Positions 39,163 through 52,343 of a DNA stretch of 64,000 bases are shown here, piece by piece (positions within the stretch are counted from its first letter, which is position 1; every line of letters starts with the position of its first letter). A model generated the notes under the pieces. It was not told the DNA's origin and did no database searches. It worked only from the letters and a program-made list of their open reading frames with translations. Origin of the DNA: Pseudomonas parafulva NBRC 16636 = DSM 17004 (lineage in GTDB: Bacteria; Pseudomonadota; Gammaproteobacteria; Pseudomonadales; Pseudomonadaceae); contig NZ_BBIU01000016.1 of NCBI RefSeq assembly GCF_000730645.1, forward strand, positions 1 to 64,000, in the 5' to 3' direction. A program made the translations under genes and the position numbers.

Positions 39163-39216
39163 GGCGTGCCCCTCGGCAAGGCTGGATAACAGCCTTGCCG
39201 AGGCCTGCGGCACGCC
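39163..39216 (-). other. Long rpsO-pnp intercistronic hairpin, candidate RNase III site
   Basis: CCTCGGCAAGGCT pairs perfectly with AGCCTTGCCGAGG (39171-39183 with 39191-39203), and GGCGTGCC pairs with GGCACGCC outside it (39163-39170 with 39209-39216). No U-tract follows on the minus strand, so it is more likely a processing stem than a terminator. Equivalent stems in E. coli rpsO-pnp are cut by RNase III. Confidence 0.6.
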
Positions 39217-39241
39217 ATGCACACCACCAACCAGGCCGTTA

Positions 39242-39511
39242 TTAACGACGCAGGCCCAGGCGAGCGATCAGCGCGCTGTAACGGGTGGTGTCTTTGCCCT
39301 TCAGGTAGTCCAGCAGCTTACGACGCTGGTTAACCATACGAATCAGACCACGACGGGAGTGGTGGTCTTTGTCGTTGGCCTTGAAGTGGCCTTGCAGCTT
39401 GTTGATGTTGGCGGTCAGCAGAGCAACCTGCACTTCCGGGCTACCGGTATCGCCGGCGGCTTGCTGGTGTTCGGCAACGATCTTAGCTTTTTCTTCAACG
39501 CTGAGGGCCAT
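39242..39511 (-). CDS. rpsO: 30S ribosomal protein S15
   Basis: An 89-residue primary 16S rRNA-binding protein (central domain). Typical segments are [17 protein letters not shown], the S15 signature [29 protein letters not shown] and the C-terminal [15 protein letters not shown] 39511 follows AGGAGA. The leader has two small stems (39559-39574, CAGGGA/TCCCTG; and 39532-39551) that could take part in S15 autoregulation, though none is proven here. It lies between truB and pnp. Confidence 0.98.
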   Translation of the reverse strand: MALSVEEKAKIVAEHQQAAGDTGSPEVQVALLTANINKLQGHFKANDKDHHSRRGLIRMVNQRRKLLDYLKGKDTTRYSALIARLGLRR

Positions 39512-39660
39512 GAGGCTTCTCCTGATTAAACGGACCCCGCGAACGGGTTCCAATAGGCCAGGGACTGCTCCCTGTATCAATAAAAGAGGTGTGACCGTGC
39601 CTACTGACAGCCAACCTCGGTTCCGCAGGTTCGGGCACATGCCCTGGCCTGTGGTTTCGG

Positions 39661-40578
39661 TCATTCCGACCGAATCAGTCGACGCGGCGCAATGCGCCCG
39701 TCTTCGCTCACCTCACCGATACCGATGAAGCGGGCATTGTGATCCTGTACCCGGACCATGCCGAATTGCGGCGCGTCCGGAGCGCGTACTGCCTGGCCGT
39801 GCAGCCAGTAGAACGCGCTGTGCTCGGACAAGCACACCAATGGCCAGTCCAGCAGGCCGCTGTCCGATGGCATCAGGAAGCGGTCGAGCGCTTCGTTACC
39901 GCCTTCGGCGTGGGCCTGTTCGAGCTGCTCGAGGGTTACCGTCTGGGCCAGGGCAAACGGCCCGGCCTGGGTCCTGCGCAGTTCGGCGACATAGGCACCG
40001 CAACCCAGGGCCTCACCGATATCCTCCACCAGAGTGCGGATATAAGTGCCCTTGCTGCAACCTACGCTCAGCCGTGCACGGGTGCCTTCGCACTCGAGCA
40101 ACTCAAGCCGGCCAATAGTAACAGAACGCGCCTCGCGCTCCACTACCTCTCCTGCACGCGCCAGCTTGTAAAGGGGTTGCCCGTCACGCTTGAGCGCCGA
40201 GTACATCGGCGGTATCTGGCTGATCGGCCCGCGAAAACGCGGCAGCACGCCTTCGATATCGGCACGACCAACGGTTACCTCGCGGGTCTGCAGTACCTCA
40301 CCTTCGGCGTCGCCGGTGTTGGTAGTCTGGCCCATCTGCATGACGGTTTCGTAGCCCTTGTCGGAATCGAGCAAGTACTGCGAAAACTTGGTGGCTTCGC
40401 CAAAGCACAGCGGCAGCACACCGGTTGCCAGGGGATCAAGGCTGCCGGTGTGGCCGGCCTTCTCGGCATTGAGCAACCAACGCACCTTTTGCAAGGCGGC
40501 GTTGGACGTAAAGCCCAAAGGCTTGTCCAGCAGAATGATGCCGCTGACATTGCGGCGGATACGTTTGACCTGGGCCAC
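39661..40578 (-). CDS. truB: tRNA pseudouridine(55) synthase
   Basis: A 305-residue enzyme that makes pseudouridine 55 in the T-loop of tRNAs. Catalytic Asp48 is in [12 protein letters not shown]. Other motifs are [26 protein letters not shown] and a C-terminal PUA-like region. It starts with GTG, three bases after the rbfA stop, so it is coupled within the nusA-infB-rbfA-truB operon. Confidence 0.97.
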   Translation of the reverse strand: MAQVKRIRRNVSGIILLDKPLGFTSNAALQKVRWLLNAEKAGHTGSLDPLATGVLPLCFGEATKFSQYLLDSDKGYETVMQMGQTTNTGDAEGEVLQTREVTVGRADIEGVLPRFRGPISQIPPMYSALKRDGQPLYKLARAGEVVEREARSVTIGRLELLECEGTRARLSVGCSKGTYIRTLVEDIGEALGCGAYVAELRRTQAGPFALAQTVTLEQLEQAHAEGGNEALDRFLMPSDSGLLDWPLVCLSEHSAFYWLHGQAVRAPDAPQFGMVRVQDHNARFIGIGEVSEDGRIAPRRLIRSE

Positions 40579-40581
40579 CGC

Positions 40582-40980
40582 TTACTCCTTGGTGTCCGGC
40601 TCGTCGGCATCCTTGTGCAGGCGGTCTTCGGCCACTGCACGTTCGATCAGCGCCGACAGGTGAACACCACGGCTGACGCTTTCATCGAAATGGAAATGCA
40701 GCTGCGGCACGCTGCGCAGTTGCATGGAGCGGCCCAGGTGCAGGCGCAGGAAGCTGGCTGCGCTGTTCAGCGCCTTCAGCGACTGCTGCACGGCGTCGGG
40801 GGTTTCCTCGCCCATCACGGTGATGAACACCTTGGCATGGCCCAGGTCGCGACTGACGTCAACAGCAGTGATGGTGACCAGACCGACGCGCGGGTCCTTG
40901 ACTTCACGGCGGATCAGCTCGGCCAGCTCGCGCTGCATCTGATCGCCAATGCGTTGGGTACGGCTATATTCTTTGGCCAT
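40582..40980 (-). CDS. rbfA: Ribosome-binding factor A
   Basis: A 132-residue 30S maturation and cold-shock factor with a KH-like fold. Recognisable segments are [28 protein letters not shown] at the N-terminus and [15 protein letters not shown] near residue 92. The C-terminal tail is acidic. It follows infB after 118 bases that contain an 11-bp hairpin, and precedes truB by three bases. Confidence 0.97.
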   Translation of the reverse strand: MAKEYSRTQRIGDQMQRELAELIRREVKDPRVGLVTITAVDVSRDLGHAKVFITVMGEETPDAVQQSLKALNSAASFLRLHLGRSMQLRSVPQLHFHFDESVSRGVHLSALIERAVAEDRLHKDADEPDTKE

Positions 40981-41009
40981 TCTTGTTACCTGTAACTTAA
41001 AGCGGCAAA

Positions 41010-41039
41010 CGCCCGGTCAGACCAATGCCTGACCGGGCG
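41010..41039 (-). other. Strong hairpin between infB and rbfA
   Basis: An 11-bp perfect stem, CGCCCGGTCAG with CTGACCGGGCG around an 8-base loop. On the minus strand it is followed by only three T, so it may attenuate or stabilise transcripts rather than terminate fully. Confidence 0.55.
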
Positions 41040-41098
41040 CTACCTGAAGAGGTGCTGCAAGCCGCCCCGTAGAAGGGCTGCCCGCAACGTGCCCGCCC

Positions 41099-43624
41099 TT
41101 AAAGGGTACGAGCCACCTGGACTTTCTCGAAGACTTCGATCTTGTCGCCGACCTTAACGTCGTTGTAGCTCTTCACGCCAATACCGCACTCCATGCCGTT
41201 ACGCACTTCGGCAGCATCGTCCTTGAAGCGACGCAGCGATTCCAGCTCGCCTTCGAAGATCACAACGTCCTCGCGCAGTACGCGGATAGGGCGGTTGCGG
41301 TACACGGTACCCTCGATGACCATACAGCCAGCGATGGCGCCGAACTTCGGCGAGCGGAACACGTCACGCACTTCGGCAACGCCCAGGATGTTCTCGCGAA
41401 CATCGCTGCCGAGCATGCCGGTCAGGGCTTTCTTGACGTCTTCGATGATGTCGTAGATCACGTTGTAGTAACGCATATCCAGACCTTCCTGCTCGACAAT
41501 CTTGCGCGCACCGGCATCGGCACGCACGTTGAAGCCGAACAGTACTGCATTCGAAGCCAGCGCCAGGTTGGCGTCGCTTTCGGTGATACCACCTACACCA
41601 CCACCGATCACGCGAACCTGCACTTCGTCGTTGCCCAGGCCGCCAAGCGAGCCGTTCAACGCTTCGAGCGAACCACGCACATCGGTCTTGAGCACGATGT
41701 TGAGGGTTTTCTTCTCTTCTTGACCCATGGTCTCGAAGATGTTTTCCAGCTTGCCAGCGTGAGCGCGGGCCAGCTTGACCTCGCGGTACTTGCCTTGACG
41801 GAACATGGCAACTTCGCGGGCTTTCTTCTCGTCAGCCACCACCGACAGCTCGTCACCGGCTTCCGGGGTACCGTCCAGGCCGAGGATTTCGACCGGGATC
41901 GACGGGCCGGCTTCCTTAACAGGCTTGCCGTTCTCGTCGAGCATGGCACGCACGCGGCCATAGTTGGAGCCGCACAGCACCATATCGCCCTGGCGCAGGG
42001 TACCGTCCTGAACCAGGATGGTGGCCACTGGGCCGCGGCCCTTGTCCAGGCGCGATTCGACGACTACACCACGACCTGGCGCGGTCGGGGTTGCGGTCAG
42101 TTCGAGGATCTCGGCCTGCAGCAGGACGGCTTCGAGCAGTTCATCGACACCGGTACCCATCTTCGCCGAAACCTTGACGAACGGAGTGTCACCACCCCAG
42201 TCCTCGGAGGTCACGCCTTCGACGGCCAGTTCGTTACGGATGCGATCGAGGTCAGCACCTGGCTTGTCGATCTTGTTCACCGCAACCACCAGCGGTACGC
42301 CAGCAGCCTTGGCGTGCTGAACGGCTTCGCGGGTCTGAGGCATCACGCCGTCGTCCGCCGCCACCACCAGGATGACGATGTCGGTGGCCTTGGCACCACG
42401 GGCACGCATCTGGGTGAACGCTGCGTGGCCCGGGGTATCGAGGAAGGTGACCATGCCGCGGTCGGTTTCCACATGGTAGGCACCGATGTGCTGGGTGATA
42501 CCACCGGCTTCGCCAGCGGCAACCTTGGCACGACGGATGTAGTCGAGCAGCGAGGTCTTGCCATGGTCGACGTGACCCATGACGGTAACCACCGGCGCAC
42601 GCGACTCGGACTGGCCTTCGAACTTCAGCGATTCGGCCAGGGAGTCTTCCAGGGCGGTATCGCTGACCAGGGTGACCTTGTGGCCCAGCTCTTCAGCGAT
42701 CAGCTGTGCGGTTTCCTGGTCGAGCACCTGGTTGATGGTAACCGGGGTACCCATCTTGAACATGAACTTGACCACTTCAGCGCCCTTGACGGACATCTGG
42801 TTGGCCAGCTCGGAGACGGTGATGGTCTCGCCGATGGTCACGTCACGGATGACGGGGCCAGTCGGGTTCTGGAAGCCGTGCTGGTTACGCTTCTTCAGCT
42901 TGCCTTTGCCACCACGGCCACGACGAGCGCCATCGCTCTCTTCGTCGGTGGTGCGCGGCGCTGCACGCGGCGTAGGCGCCTTTTCCTTCTCTTTTACCTT
43001 GACCTTGATCGACACACGCGGCGCCTCACCACGACGACGGTCGTCATCACGGGTACGGCTTTCGTTGCGACGGGTCTCGTCCTTCTTGCGCTCGGCAGCA
43101 CGGGCTGCGGCGTCTTCGGACGCAGGGGCGTCGGCAACTGCCGGTGCAGCAGCGGCCGGTGCCGGTGCCGGTTTGGCGGCCGGTGCAGGAGTAGCGGCAG
43201 GCGCCTCAGCGGCCTGACGGCGCGCCTGCTCCTCGTTGCGCTGACGGACTTCGGCCTCGACCTTGTCACGTGCAGCGTTTTCAGCCGCACGGCGCTCTTC
43301 CAGCTCACGCTTCTGCTCAGCCTGGATTTCTTCCGGGCTGCGCTGCACGAATACTTTCTTCTTGCGTACTTCTACGCTGATGCTCTTGCTACCGGCGACA
43401 CGCAGCGTGCTGGTGGTTTTGCGCTGCAAGGTAATCTTGCGCGGCTCTTCCGCCTTGCTCTTGTGGCTGCTCTTCAAATGAGTCAGCAGGGTCTGCTTCT
43501 CATTGTCGGTCACTACCTGACCGGCGTCGGTGTGCGGCAGACCTGCCTCACGCATCTGCTGCAGCAGGCGCTCTACCGGTGCCTCGACCTCTTGGGCCAG
43601 TTCTTTCACCGTGACTTGCGTCAT
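41099..43624 (-). CDS. infB: Translation initiation factor IF-2
   Basis: An 841-residue GTPase that brings fMet-tRNA to the 30S subunit. It has a short IF2-N domain (1-50), a long Ala/Arg/Glu-rich low-complexity region (about 90-260) and a second IF2-N domain (about 265-320). The G domain carries [16 protein letters not shown] and NKIDKPGAD, followed by domains II-IV. The Ala/Pro repeats are normal for Pseudomonas. It lies 27 bases after nusA. The initiator tRNA it uses is encoded at the head of the same gene block. Confidence 0.98.
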   Translation of the reverse strand: MTQVTVKELAQEVEAPVERLLQQMREAGLPHTDAGQVVTDNEKQTLLTHLKSSHKSKAEEPRKITLQRKTTSTLRVAGSKSISVEVRKKKVFVQRSPEEIQAEQKRELEERRAAENAARDKVEAEVRQRNEEQARRQAAEAPAATPAPAAKPAPAPAAAAPAVADAPASEDAAARAAERKKDETRRNESRTRDDDRRRGEAPRVSIKVKVKEKEKAPTPRAAPRTTDEESDGARRGRGGKGKLKKRNQHGFQNPTGPVIRDVTIGETITVSELANQMSVKGAEVVKFMFKMGTPVTINQVLDQETAQLIAEELGHKVTLVSDTALEDSLAESLKFEGQSESRAPVVTVMGHVDHGKTSLLDYIRRAKVAAGEAGGITQHIGAYHVETDRGMVTFLDTPGHAAFTQMRARGAKATDIVILVVAADDGVMPQTREAVQHAKAAGVPLVVAVNKIDKPGADLDRIRNELAVEGVTSEDWGGDTPFVKVSAKMGTGVDELLEAVLLQAEILELTATPTAPGRGVVVESRLDKGRGPVATILVQDGTLRQGDMVLCGSNYGRVRAMLDENGKPVKEAGPSIPVEILGLDGTPEAGDELSVVADEKKAREVAMFRQGKYREVKLARAHAGKLENIFETMGQEEKKTLNIVLKTDVRGSLEALNGSLGGLGNDEVQVRVIGGGVGGITESDANLALASNAVLFGFNVRADAGARKIVEQEGLDMRYYNVIYDIIEDVKKALTGMLGSDVRENILGVAEVRDVFRSPKFGAIAGCMVIEGTVYRNRPIRVLREDVVIFEGELESLRRFKDDAAEVRNGMECGIGVKSYNDVKVGDKIEVFEKVQVARTL

Positions 43625-43651
43625 GCACTTCTCTCCTCAGGCCGCGCCTAA

Positions 43652-45133
43652 TTACTCGAACCAGTGGGCTCGGGCGGCCATGATCAACTTGCCGGCACGC
43701 TCTTCGTCGATGCCGTCGATGTCGAGCAGATCGTCGATCGACTGCTCGGCCAGGTCTTCGCGGTTAACCACGCCGCGCACCGCCAGTTCCGCTGCCAGGT
43801 CCTTGTCCATGCCCTCGAGGGAGAGCAGGTCTTCAGCTGGATGTGCGTCTGCCAGTTTTTCTTCGGTAGCGATGGCCTTGGTCAACAAACGGTCCTTGGC
43901 CCGAGCGCGGAGCTCATTGACGATATCTTCGTCAAAGCCATCGATGTTGAGCATTTCTTCCAACGGTACGTAGGCAATTTCTTCGAGGCTGGTGAAGCCT
44001 TCGTCGACCAGCACTTGGGCCAGCTCCTCGTCGACTTCCAGCTCGTCAATGAAATTGCGCAGGATGTCACCGGTTTCGGCCTGCTGCTTGGCCTGGATGT
44101 CCTTCTCGGTCATCACGTTCAGGGTCCAGTCGGTCAACTGACTGGCCAGGCGAACGTTTTGACCACCACGACCAATGGCTTGGGCCAGGTTGTCTTCGGC
44201 AACGGCGATGTCCATGGCATGGGCATCTTCATCAACGATGATCGCCGCGACTTCAGCCGGCGACATGGCGTTGATGACGAACTGCGCCGGGTTATCATCC
44301 CACAGGACGATATCCACACGCTCACCACCCAGCTCCCCGGATACAGCCTGGACGCGCGACCCACGCATGCCGATACAGGCGCCTTGCGGATCGATACGCT
44401 TGTCCTTGGAGCGGACGGCGATCTTGGCTCGCGAACCCGGATCACGGGAAGCAGCCATGACTTCAATGAGGCCTTCAGCGATTTCCGGCACTTCAATGCG
44501 GAAAAGCTCGATCAGCATCTGTGGCGCAGTACGCGACAGGATCAGCTGAGGGCCACGGTTTTCGGTGCGAATTTCCTTCAGCAGTGCACGCAGGCGCACA
44601 CCGACACGGAAGGTTTCGCGGGCAATGATGTCTTCGCGGGCCAGCAGCGCCTCGGCGTTGTTGCCAAGGTCGACGATGACGTTATCGCGCGTCACCTTCT
44701 TCACGGTGCCGGAGATGATTTCGCCAACGCGCTCGCGATAGGCATCCACCACCTGGGCGCGCTCGGCCTCACGGACCTTCTGCACGATGACCTGCTTGGC
44801 GGTCTGGGCGGCGATACGGCCGAACTCGATGGACTCGATCTTTTCCTCGATCACGTCACCGACCTTGGCAGCCGGGTGAGTGTCCTTGATCTTGTCGAGC
44901 CAGGTTTCGATGGCCGGGTCGTCCAGGTCGGCTTCGTCGACCACGGTCCAGCGGCGGAACGTCTCGTAGCTACCGGTGTGGCGGTTGATTTCCACACGCA
45001 GATCCACTTCGTCTTCAAAACGTTTTTTGGTTGCGGTAGCCAGGGCCACCTCCAGCGCTTCGAAAATGACGCCGGGGGGTACACCTTTTTCGTTGGATAC
45101 CGATTCAACAACCAGCAGTACTTCTTTGCTCAT
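43652..45133 (-). CDS. nusA: Transcription termination/antitermination protein NusA
   Basis: A 493-residue elongation factor. It contains an N-terminal RNA polymerase-binding domain (1-125), S1 (about 130-200, [17 protein letters not shown]), KH1 and KH2 (about 210-345, with [12 protein letters not shown] and [12 protein letters not shown]), and two C-terminal acidic repeats (about 365-490) of the helix-hairpin-helix type. ATG 45133 (MSKEVLLV) is chosen; the seven codons upstream are not conserved. It lies 59 bases after rimP and also acts in rRNA antitermination. Confidence 0.98.
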   Translation of the reverse strand: MSKEVLLVVESVSNEKGVPPGVIFEALEVALATATKKRFEDEVDLRVEINRHTGSYETFRRWTVVDEADLDDPAIETWLDKIKDTHPAAKVGDVIEEKIESIEFGRIAAQTAKQVIVQKVREAERAQVVDAYRERVGEIISGTVKKVTRDNVIVDLGNNAEALLAREDIIARETFRVGVRLRALLKEIRTENRGPQLILSRTAPQMLIELFRIEVPEIAEGLIEVMAASRDPGSRAKIAVRSKDKRIDPQGACIGMRGSRVQAVSGELGGERVDIVLWDDNPAQFVINAMSPAEVAAIIVDEDAHAMDIAVAEDNLAQAIGRGGQNVRLASQLTDWTLNVMTEKDIQAKQQAETGDILRNFIDELEVDEELAQVLVDEGFTSLEEIAYVPLEEMLNIDGFDEDIVNELRARAKDRLLTKAIATEEKLADAHPAEDLLSLEGMDKDLAAELAVRGVVNREDLAEQSIDDLLDIDGIDEERAGKLIMAARAHWFE

Positions 45134-45192
45134 CGTACGCCTCGCCTTGCGCAAGCCATTAGGCCCGGATAATCCGTCGGGCCCGGCACGTC

Positions 45193-45651
45193 TCAGTCAA
45201 AACTGGGAATAATATTGGCCTTGTCGATCGAATCGATCGGCAAAAGGAACTCCTGGTTGTCCACCTGGACCACCACATCCTGCTCCTCCACACCACGGAG
45301 AAGGCCCTGGAAGTTACGACGACCCTCGAAGGGTGAGCGCAGCTTGATCTTCACTTGTTCGCCGGCATGCGAGGCAAACTGTTCCAGAGTGAACAGTGGG
45401 CGATCCATGCCGGGAGAAGACACCTCGAGGGTGTACTCACTGCTGATTGGATCTTCCACATCGAGGATGGCACTGGCCTGACGGCTGACCGCTTCGCAGT
45501 CATCCACCAAAATGCCGTCTTCCTTGTCGATGTAGATGCGCAGTACCGAATGCTTGCCTTGGGAAACGTACTCGATCCCCCAGCACTGATAGCCCAGACC
45601 CTCGACAACCGGGGCCAACAAGGCCTGCAACTGTTCTAGCTTGCTCGACAC
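45193..45651 (-). CDS. rimP: Ribosome maturation factor RimP
   Basis: A 152-residue 30S assembly factor. Motifs are [28 protein letters not shown] near residues 20-47 and [14 protein letters not shown] near 80-93. I chose the GTG at 45651 (VSSKLEQLQ) because GAGGGGG precedes it by five bases; the frame upstream runs back through terminators and into the tRNA. It is the first protein gene of rimP-nusA-infB. Confidence 0.96.
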   Translation of the reverse strand: MSSKLEQLQALLAPVVEGLGYQCWGIEYVSQGKHSVLRIYIDKEDGILVDDCEAVSRQASAILDVEDPISSEYTLEVSSPGMDRPLFTLEQFASHAGEQVKIKLRSPFEGRRNFQGLLRGVEEQDVVVQVDNQEFLLPIDSIDKANIIPSFD

Positions 45652-45679
45652 CTGAACCCCCTCGTGCATGCTGTGCAAA

Positions 45680-45702
45680 TAAAAAATGGGCGAAGCGCCC
45701 AT
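45680..45702 (-). terminator. Intrinsic terminator just upstream of rimP
   Basis: A 7-bp stem, ATGGGCG with CGCCCAT around CTT, then a six-T run on the minus strand. It is the second of two tandem terminators between tRNA-fMet and rimP. Confidence 0.85.
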
Positions 45703-45748
45703 CCCTGAAAGCGCCGTTGGACAACGACGCCTGAACTGTTCGGTTAGC

Positions 45749-45770
45749 AAAAAGCCCCTGAAAAGGGGCT
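45749..45770 (-). terminator. Intrinsic terminator after tRNA-fMet
   Basis: A 6-bp stem, AGCCCC with GGGGCT and a TTTTCA loop, then TTTTT on the minus strand, about 10 bases after the tRNA. Confidence 0.82.
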
Positions 45771-45780
45771 CCGCTGAAGC

Positions 45781-45857
<77 letters not shown>

Positions 45858-45921
45858 ACAAAGCTGGGGCGAAAGTATAAGACCTAACCCGCTTGAGGGT
45901 CAATTCCAAACCGTCGCCTAC

Positions 45922-45944
45922 AAGAAAGCCCGCTAAAGCGGGCT
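45922..45944 (-). terminator. Intrinsic terminator between tRNA-Leu and tRNA-fMet
   Basis: A 7-bp stem, AGCCCGC with GCGGGCT around TTTA, then TTCTT on the minus strand. Confidence 0.75.
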
Positions 45945-45957
45945 CTCAAGCTTTAAT

Positions 45958-46043
45958 TGGTACCGAGAAGGGGACTCGAACCCCTACACCCTATGGGCAC
46001 AACCACCTCAAGGTTGCGTGTCTACCAATTCCACCACCTCGGC
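45958..46043 (-). tRNA. tRNA-Leu (GAG)
   Basis: An 86-base class II tRNA with a long variable arm and encoded CCA. It has acceptor GCCGAGG/CTCGGT, the anticodon loop CTTGAGG (GAG, reading CUC/CUU) and T-arm GGGGTTCGAGTCCCC. It lies 18 bases after secG and is probably made from the tpiA-secG transcript. Confidence 0.96.
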
Positions 46044-46061
46044 AATACTACTTGAAACCCG

Positions 46062-46460
46062 TTACTTCTGCTCTTCTGCCGGAGGAGGTACATCACCCGA
46101 ATTCGGAGTGGCTTCGCTCTTCTGTTGTTGGAGCACCGGTACATCATCATTGACTGCCGGTTTTGGCTGCTCTTTCACTTCTAGCACTGCCGGATCTGGA
46201 AGACCTGCTTGGCTAAGCTGGTGAGCTTGTTGCTTCGCGAAGTATCCTAACCCAAGTGCTGTCAAAAAGAAAGTGGCAGCGAGTATAGCAGTTAATTTAC
46301 TTAGGAAGGTGGCAGAGCCCTGACTTCCGAAGACGGTATTGGAAGCGCCGGCACCAAACGATGCACCTGCTTCCGCCCCCTTGCCCTGTTGCAACAGTAC
46401 CAGCACTACGAGCGACAGCGCTGCCAACAGATGAAAAACGACGATGACTGTTTCCAGCAT
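46062..46460 (-). CDS. secG: Preprotein translocase subunit SecG
   Basis: A 132-residue inner-membrane subunit of SecYEG. It has two helices (about 3-22 and 52-75) flanking the conserved loop [28 protein letters not shown]. The C-terminal tail after residue 85 is long and rich in Gln, Pro and Glu, as is common in gamma-proteobacteria. ATG 46460 (MLETVIVV) is chosen. It lies four bases after tpiA. Confidence 0.95.
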   Translation of the reverse strand: MLETVIVVFHLLAALSLVVLVLLQQGKGAEAGASFGAGASNTVFGSQGSATFLSKLTAILAATFFLTALGLGYFAKQQAHQLSQAGLPDPAVLEVKEQPKPAVNDDVPVLQQQKSEATPNSGDVPPPAEEQK

Positions 46461-46464
46461 TTTT

Positions 46465-47220
46465 TCAGTTTCCTGCGGCGCGACAAATTGCACCGAATTC
46501 GTCTGCGTTCAGGGAAGCGCCACCAATGAGGCCCCCATCGATATCCGGCATGCCGAACAGTTCGGCCGCATTGGCCGCCTTCACGCTGCCGCCGTAGAGC
46601 AACTGCACCTTCGCAGCCACTTCAGCATCTTCCGCCGCCAGCTGACCGCGGATGGCGGCGTGCACATCCTGAGCCTGCTGAGGCGTGGCCGTAAGGCCAG
46701 TACCAATGGCCCATACAGGCTCATAGGCAATTACTGCATTGGCAAAAGCGGCAACACCGAAAGCTTCGATGATACTGCTTAGTTGACGCCCGACAACTTC
46801 GAGCGTTTTGCCAGCTTCGCGCTCCTCCAGGGTTTCCCCTATGCACAGCACGGGCTTCAAACCTTTGGCCTGGGCCGCTGCAAACTTGCGGTTGAGTACT
46901 TCATCACCTTCGCCCATTACTTGGCGACGCTCTGAATGACCCACCAACACCAACTTGCAACCTGCTTCAACCAGCTGTTCCGGAGCAACTTCCCCGGTCA
47001 GCGCGCCCTGTTCGGGCAGTACTGCAGAATTCTGTGCGCCGACGATAATATGTGTACCCGCCAGGCCATCAACCACTTGGTGGATGAACAAGGCTGGCGG
47101 AAATACCGCGACTTCCACTTCGCTCGGCAGGGCGAGATTGCTCAAGCCCTCGGTCAGCTCAGCGACGCTGGCGCGGGTACCGTGCATCTTCCAGTTACCA
47201 GCTACCATAGGGCGACGCAT
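46465..47220 (-). CDS. tpiA: Triosephosphate isomerase
   Basis: A 251-residue TIM barrel interconverting dihydroxyacetone phosphate and glyceraldehyde 3-phosphate. The catalytic residues are Lys11 (GNWKMHG), His95 (VGHSERR) and Glu167 ([11 protein letters not shown]). It sits between glmM and secG, four bases before secG, the usual Pseudomonas order. Confidence 0.98.
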   Translation of the reverse strand: MRRPMVAGNWKMHGTRASVAELTEGLSNLALPSEVEVAVFPPALFIHQVVDGLAGTHIIVGAQNSAVLPEQGALTGEVAPEQLVEAGCKLVLVGHSERRQVMGEGDEVLNRKFAAAQAKGLKPVLCIGETLEEREAGKTLEVVGRQLSSIIEAFGVAAFANAVIAYEPVWAIGTGLTATPQQAQDVHAAIRGQLAAEDAEVAAKVQLLYGGSVKAANAAELFGMPDIDGGLIGGASLNADEFGAICRAAGN

Positions 47221-47285
47221 GCTTTACCTCGTCGGTCAAAGTGGGCGCAGATCTTACCCAACCAGATCCGCGCTGGCAAGCGCCT

Positions 47286-48626
47286 TCAGGCACAAACTTC
47301 GCTGACCAATTTCGCCAGCGCCTCGGCATGCTGACGCACCTGCGCCTCGTCCTCGCCCTCGACCATCACCCGCACCAGCGGCTCGGTGCCGGACTTGCGC
47401 AACAGCACCCGCCCGCGCCCCGCCAGGGCCTCGGTGACCTGCGCAGCGGCCTCTTTTACTGCCGGGTGCTCCAGCGGGTCGACCTTGCCTGCACCGAAGC
47501 GCACGTTGATCAACACCTGAGGGCATTTGCGCAGCGCCTGACGCGCCTGGGCCAGGGTTTCGCCGCGGCGCTTGAGCGCCATCAGCACCTGCAGCGCGGC
47601 AATGATCGCATCGCCCGTGGTGGTGTAGTTGCAGCACACCACGTGGCCGGAATTCTCCCCCCCCACCAGCCACTCGCGCTCAAGCAGTTCGGCCATGACA
47701 TAGCGGTCGCCGACCTTGGCCCGCACGAACGGAATGTCCAGGTCCTTGAGCGCCAGCTCCAGGCCCAGGTTGCTCATCAGCGTGCCTACCACCCCGCCCT
47801 GCAGCTTGCCGCGGTCCTGCAGGTCACGGGCAATGATGAACAGCAGCTCGTCGCCATCGACGATGGCACCGGTGTGGTCAACCATCAGCACGCGATCGCC
47901 GTCGCCGTCGAACGCGATACCCAGGTCAGCATGCCCCACCAGCACCGCAGCCTGCAGCGATTCGATGTGGGTCGAGCCACAGCCTTCGTTGATGTTCAGG
48001 CCATCGGGCTGGGCATGCAGCACGGTCACATCGGCACCCAGTTCGCGGAATACGCTGGGCGCCACCTTGTAGGTAGCCCCGTGGGCGCAATCCACCACCA
48101 GCTTGAGGCCGGCAAAGCTGGTGCTGCTGGGCACGCTGCTCTTGCAGAACTCGATGTAGCGCCCGGCGGCATCGTTGATGCGCGATACCTTGCCCAGCTT
48201 GCTCGACTCGACCACGGTCATGGGCTGGTCGAGCAGTTCCTCGATCATCAGCTCGACCTCATCGGGCAGCTTGGTGCCCTGGCCCGAGAAGAACTTGATG
48301 CCGTTGTCGTCATGCGGGTTGTGCGAAGCACTGATGACGATACCGGCCTCGGCGTGGAACGTGCGCGTGAGGTAGGCGATGGCAGGCGTTGGCATGGGGC
48401 CCAGCAGCATCACATCAGCGCCGGCGGCAGACAGCCCCGCCTCGAGCGCGGACTCGAACATGTAACCGGAAATGCGCGTGTCCTTGCCGACCAGTACACG
48501 GCAATTGCCCTGCTTGCGGAAGGCCATGCCAGCGGCCCAGCCAAGCTTCAGCATGAAGTCAGGGGTGATCGGGTATTCCCCGACGCGGCCACGAATGCCG
48601 TCGGTACCAAAGTATTTTCTGCTCAT
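47286..48626 (-). CDS. glmM: Phosphoglucosamine mutase
   Basis: A 446-residue enzyme converting glucosamine 6-phosphate to glucosamine 1-phosphate for peptidoglycan and LPS precursors. The phosphoserine is Ser101 (ISASHNP), the Mg loop is DGDGDR (near 241-246) and the substrate loop GGENSGH lies near 327. It starts 16 bases after folP and heads toward tpiA. Confidence 0.97.
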   Translation of the reverse strand: MSRKYFGTDGIRGRVGEYPITPDFMLKLGWAAGMAFRKQGNCRVLVGKDTRISGYMFESALEAGLSAAGADVMLLGPMPTPAIAYLTRTFHAEAGIVISASHNPHDDNGIKFFSGQGTKLPDEVELMIEELLDQPMTVVESSKLGKVSRINDAAGRYIEFCKSSVPSSTSFAGLKLVVDCAHGATYKVAPSVFRELGADVTVLHAQPDGLNINEGCGSTHIESLQAAVLVGHADLGIAFDGDGDRVLMVDHTGAIVDGDELLFIIARDLQDRGKLQGGVVGTLMSNLGLELALKDLDIPFVRAKVGDRYVMAELLEREWLVGGENSGHVVCCNYTTTGDAIIAALQVLMALKRRGETLAQARQALRKCPQVLINVRFGAGKVDPLEHPAVKEAAAQVTEALAGRGRVLLRKSGTEPLVRVMVEGEDEAQVRQHAEALAKLVSEVCA

Positions 48627-48642
48627 AGAAACTCCAGAGTTC

Positions 48643-49494
48643 TTATTCGGCGCCTTGCACCGCAGCGATCATGCGCACCACATCGACGGTTTCGGCCACA
48701 TCATGGACCCGGAGGATGCTTGCCCCCTTGGTCATGGCCAACGCCGCCAGCGCCAGGCTGCCGTACAAGCGCTCGCCGACCGGACGCTCCAGCGTCAGGC
48801 CGATCATGCTCTTTCTCGACACACCCACCAGCAGTGGGCGGCCCAGGCGATAGAGCGCTTCCATATGTTTGAACAGGCTGAGGTTGTGCGCCAGCGTCTT
48901 GGCGAAGCCAAAGCCCGGGTCAAGGATGATTCTGCTGGCATCGATGCCAGCGGCCGCGCAGGCTGCCATGCGCTGTTCAAGGTAGCGCGCGACGTCCTCG
49001 GTCACATTGTCGTAATGGGGGTCGTCCTGCATGTTACCGGGCTCGCCGCGCATGTGCATCAGGCAAACAGGCAAGCCGGTATCGGCAGCAGCATCCAGTG
49101 CGCCATCGCGCTCCAGGGCACGCACGTCATTGATCAGCCCGGCACCAAGGCGCGCGGCTTCGCGCATCACTGCCGGGGTGGAAGTATCCACTGACACCAC
49201 CACGTCCAGCCGGCTGTTGATGGCCTCGACCATGGGCGCCACCCGCTCAAGCTCCTCGGTAACCGATACCGGACGTGCACCGGGCCGGGTCGACTCCCCG
49301 CCGATGTCGATCAGCGTGGCGCCGGCCGCGACCATGGCTTCAGCATGGCGCAGGGCTTCGTCACGCTGGCTGAACCGGCCGCCGTCGGAAAAGGAGTCAG
49401 GGGTGATGTTGAGAATACCCATGACATGGGTACGCGACAAATCAAGAACCCGGTTGCCGCAAGGCAACCGGGTCGGGTACTGCACTGAGCTCAT
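48643..49494 (-). CDS. folP: Dihydropteroate synthase
   Basis: A 283-residue TIM-barrel enzyme joining dihydropterin pyrophosphate and p-aminobenzoate; it is the sulfonamide target. Signatures are [14 protein letters not shown] (about residues 26-39) and [11 protein letters not shown] (about 63-73), and the pterin-binding DPGFGFAKT segment is intact. It lies eight bases after ftsH and 16 bases before glmM, a conserved ftsH-folP-glmM order. Confidence 0.97.
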   Translation of the reverse strand: MSSVQYPTRLPCGNRVLDLSRTHVMGILNITPDSFSDGGRFSQRDEALRHAEAMVAAGATLIDIGGESTRPGARPVSVTEELERVAPMVEAINSRLDVVVSVDTSTPAVMREAARLGAGLINDVRALERDGALDAAADTGLPVCLMHMRGEPGNMQDDPHYDNVTEDVARYLEQRMAACAAAGIDASRIILDPGFGFAKTLAHNLSLFKHMEALYRLGRPLLVGVSRKSMIGLTLERPVGERLYGSLALAALAMTKGASILRVHDVAETVDVVRMIAAVQGAE

Positions 49495-49502
49495 AGCTGC
49501 CC

Positions 49503-51410
<1,908 letters not shown>

Positions 51411-51614
51411 GTCGTTCAATTCGCTACCCTCTGAGGCCGGCGCACGACGCAGCCGTGCCTCGCATGATATTCATCGCCCTAACTTACTACATTACCTACG
51501 CAACCGCAGGCACCGTCTGTAACCCTTTGTGAAATCCAGACTACACGAAGTTCGGACGATCCTGACGCAGTGGCCGATTGGAATTAACTATCGGCCACCC
51601 CGCTTCAAACCTTG

Positions 51615-52241
51615 TCATGCTCCTTTGAAACCCTTGCCCAGCAAGTACTGTTCGCGCGAGCGGTCCCGCGACGACGACGGCTTGCGCATTTGCACCTTGT
51701 CGAACTTGCTGCGCACGTCCTTGAGGTACACGTCGAAGCCCTCACCCTGGAAGATCTTGATCAGGAAGTCCCCACCGGGCTTGAGCACGCGGGTCGCCAG
51801 ATCCAGGGCCAGCTCGCAGAGGAACATGGCACGTGGCATGTCCACTTCGGGCGTACCACTCATATTGGGGGCCATATCGGAAATCACAAGGTCCACGTGC
51901 GAATCGCCGACAGCCTCGAGAATGCGCTGCAAGACTTCATCGTCGGTGAAATCGCCGTGAATGAAGGTGACATCGGGGATCGAGTCCATTTCAAGGATGT
52001 CAGAGGCGATCAACCGGCCCTGGCCACCAATCAGACGACTGGTCACCTGCGACCAGCCACCCGGGGCGGCCCCCAGGTCGATTACGCTCATGCCAGGGCG
52101 GATCAGCCGGTCCTTTTCCTGGATCTCGAGCAGTTTGTAACTGGCCCGCGAACGGTAGCCATCCTTTTGCGCCTGTTTGACGAAAGGGTCGTTGAAATGT
52201 TCGCGCAGCCAGTTGGCGCTGCTTTTGGAACGTTGTACCAC
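51615..52241 (-). CDS. rlmE: 23S rRNA (uridine-2'-O)-methyltransferase
   Basis: A 208-residue methyltransferase (FtsJ/RrmJ) acting on U2552 of 23S rRNA in the A-loop, important for 50S assembly and heat tolerance. The SAM motif is [14 protein letters not shown] (53-66), and the catalytic K-D-K-E set is Lys36, Asp122, Lys162 and Glu197. It starts with GTG after GAGGTG. It diverges from yhbY and precedes ftsH, as in E. coli. Confidence 0.95.
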   Translation of the reverse strand: MVQRSKSSANWLREHFNDPFVKQAQKDGYRSRASYKLLEIQEKDRLIRPGMSVIDLGAAPGGWSQVTSRLIGGQGRLIASDILEMDSIPDVTFIHGDFTDDEVLQRILEAVGDSHVDLVISDMAPNMSGTPEVDMPRAMFLCELALDLATRVLKPGGDFLIKIFQGEGFDVYLKDVRSKFDKVQMRKPSSSRDRSREQYLLGKGFKGA

Positions 52242-52343
52242 GGGGCACCTCGATGATATGCGTCGTGATTGACTGGGCGGACCCGGGGGCCCTCGGGTAA
52301 AATGCCTGTCAATTTTACAGAATCAGACGGAAAGGGTCAGATT

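Noticed and set aside
52297..52318. Small palindrome GTAAAA/TTTTAC between rlmE and yhbY.
   Set aside because: The 6-bp arms in AT-rich promoter DNA are likely just two opposed -10-like sequences. There is not enough evidence for an operator.
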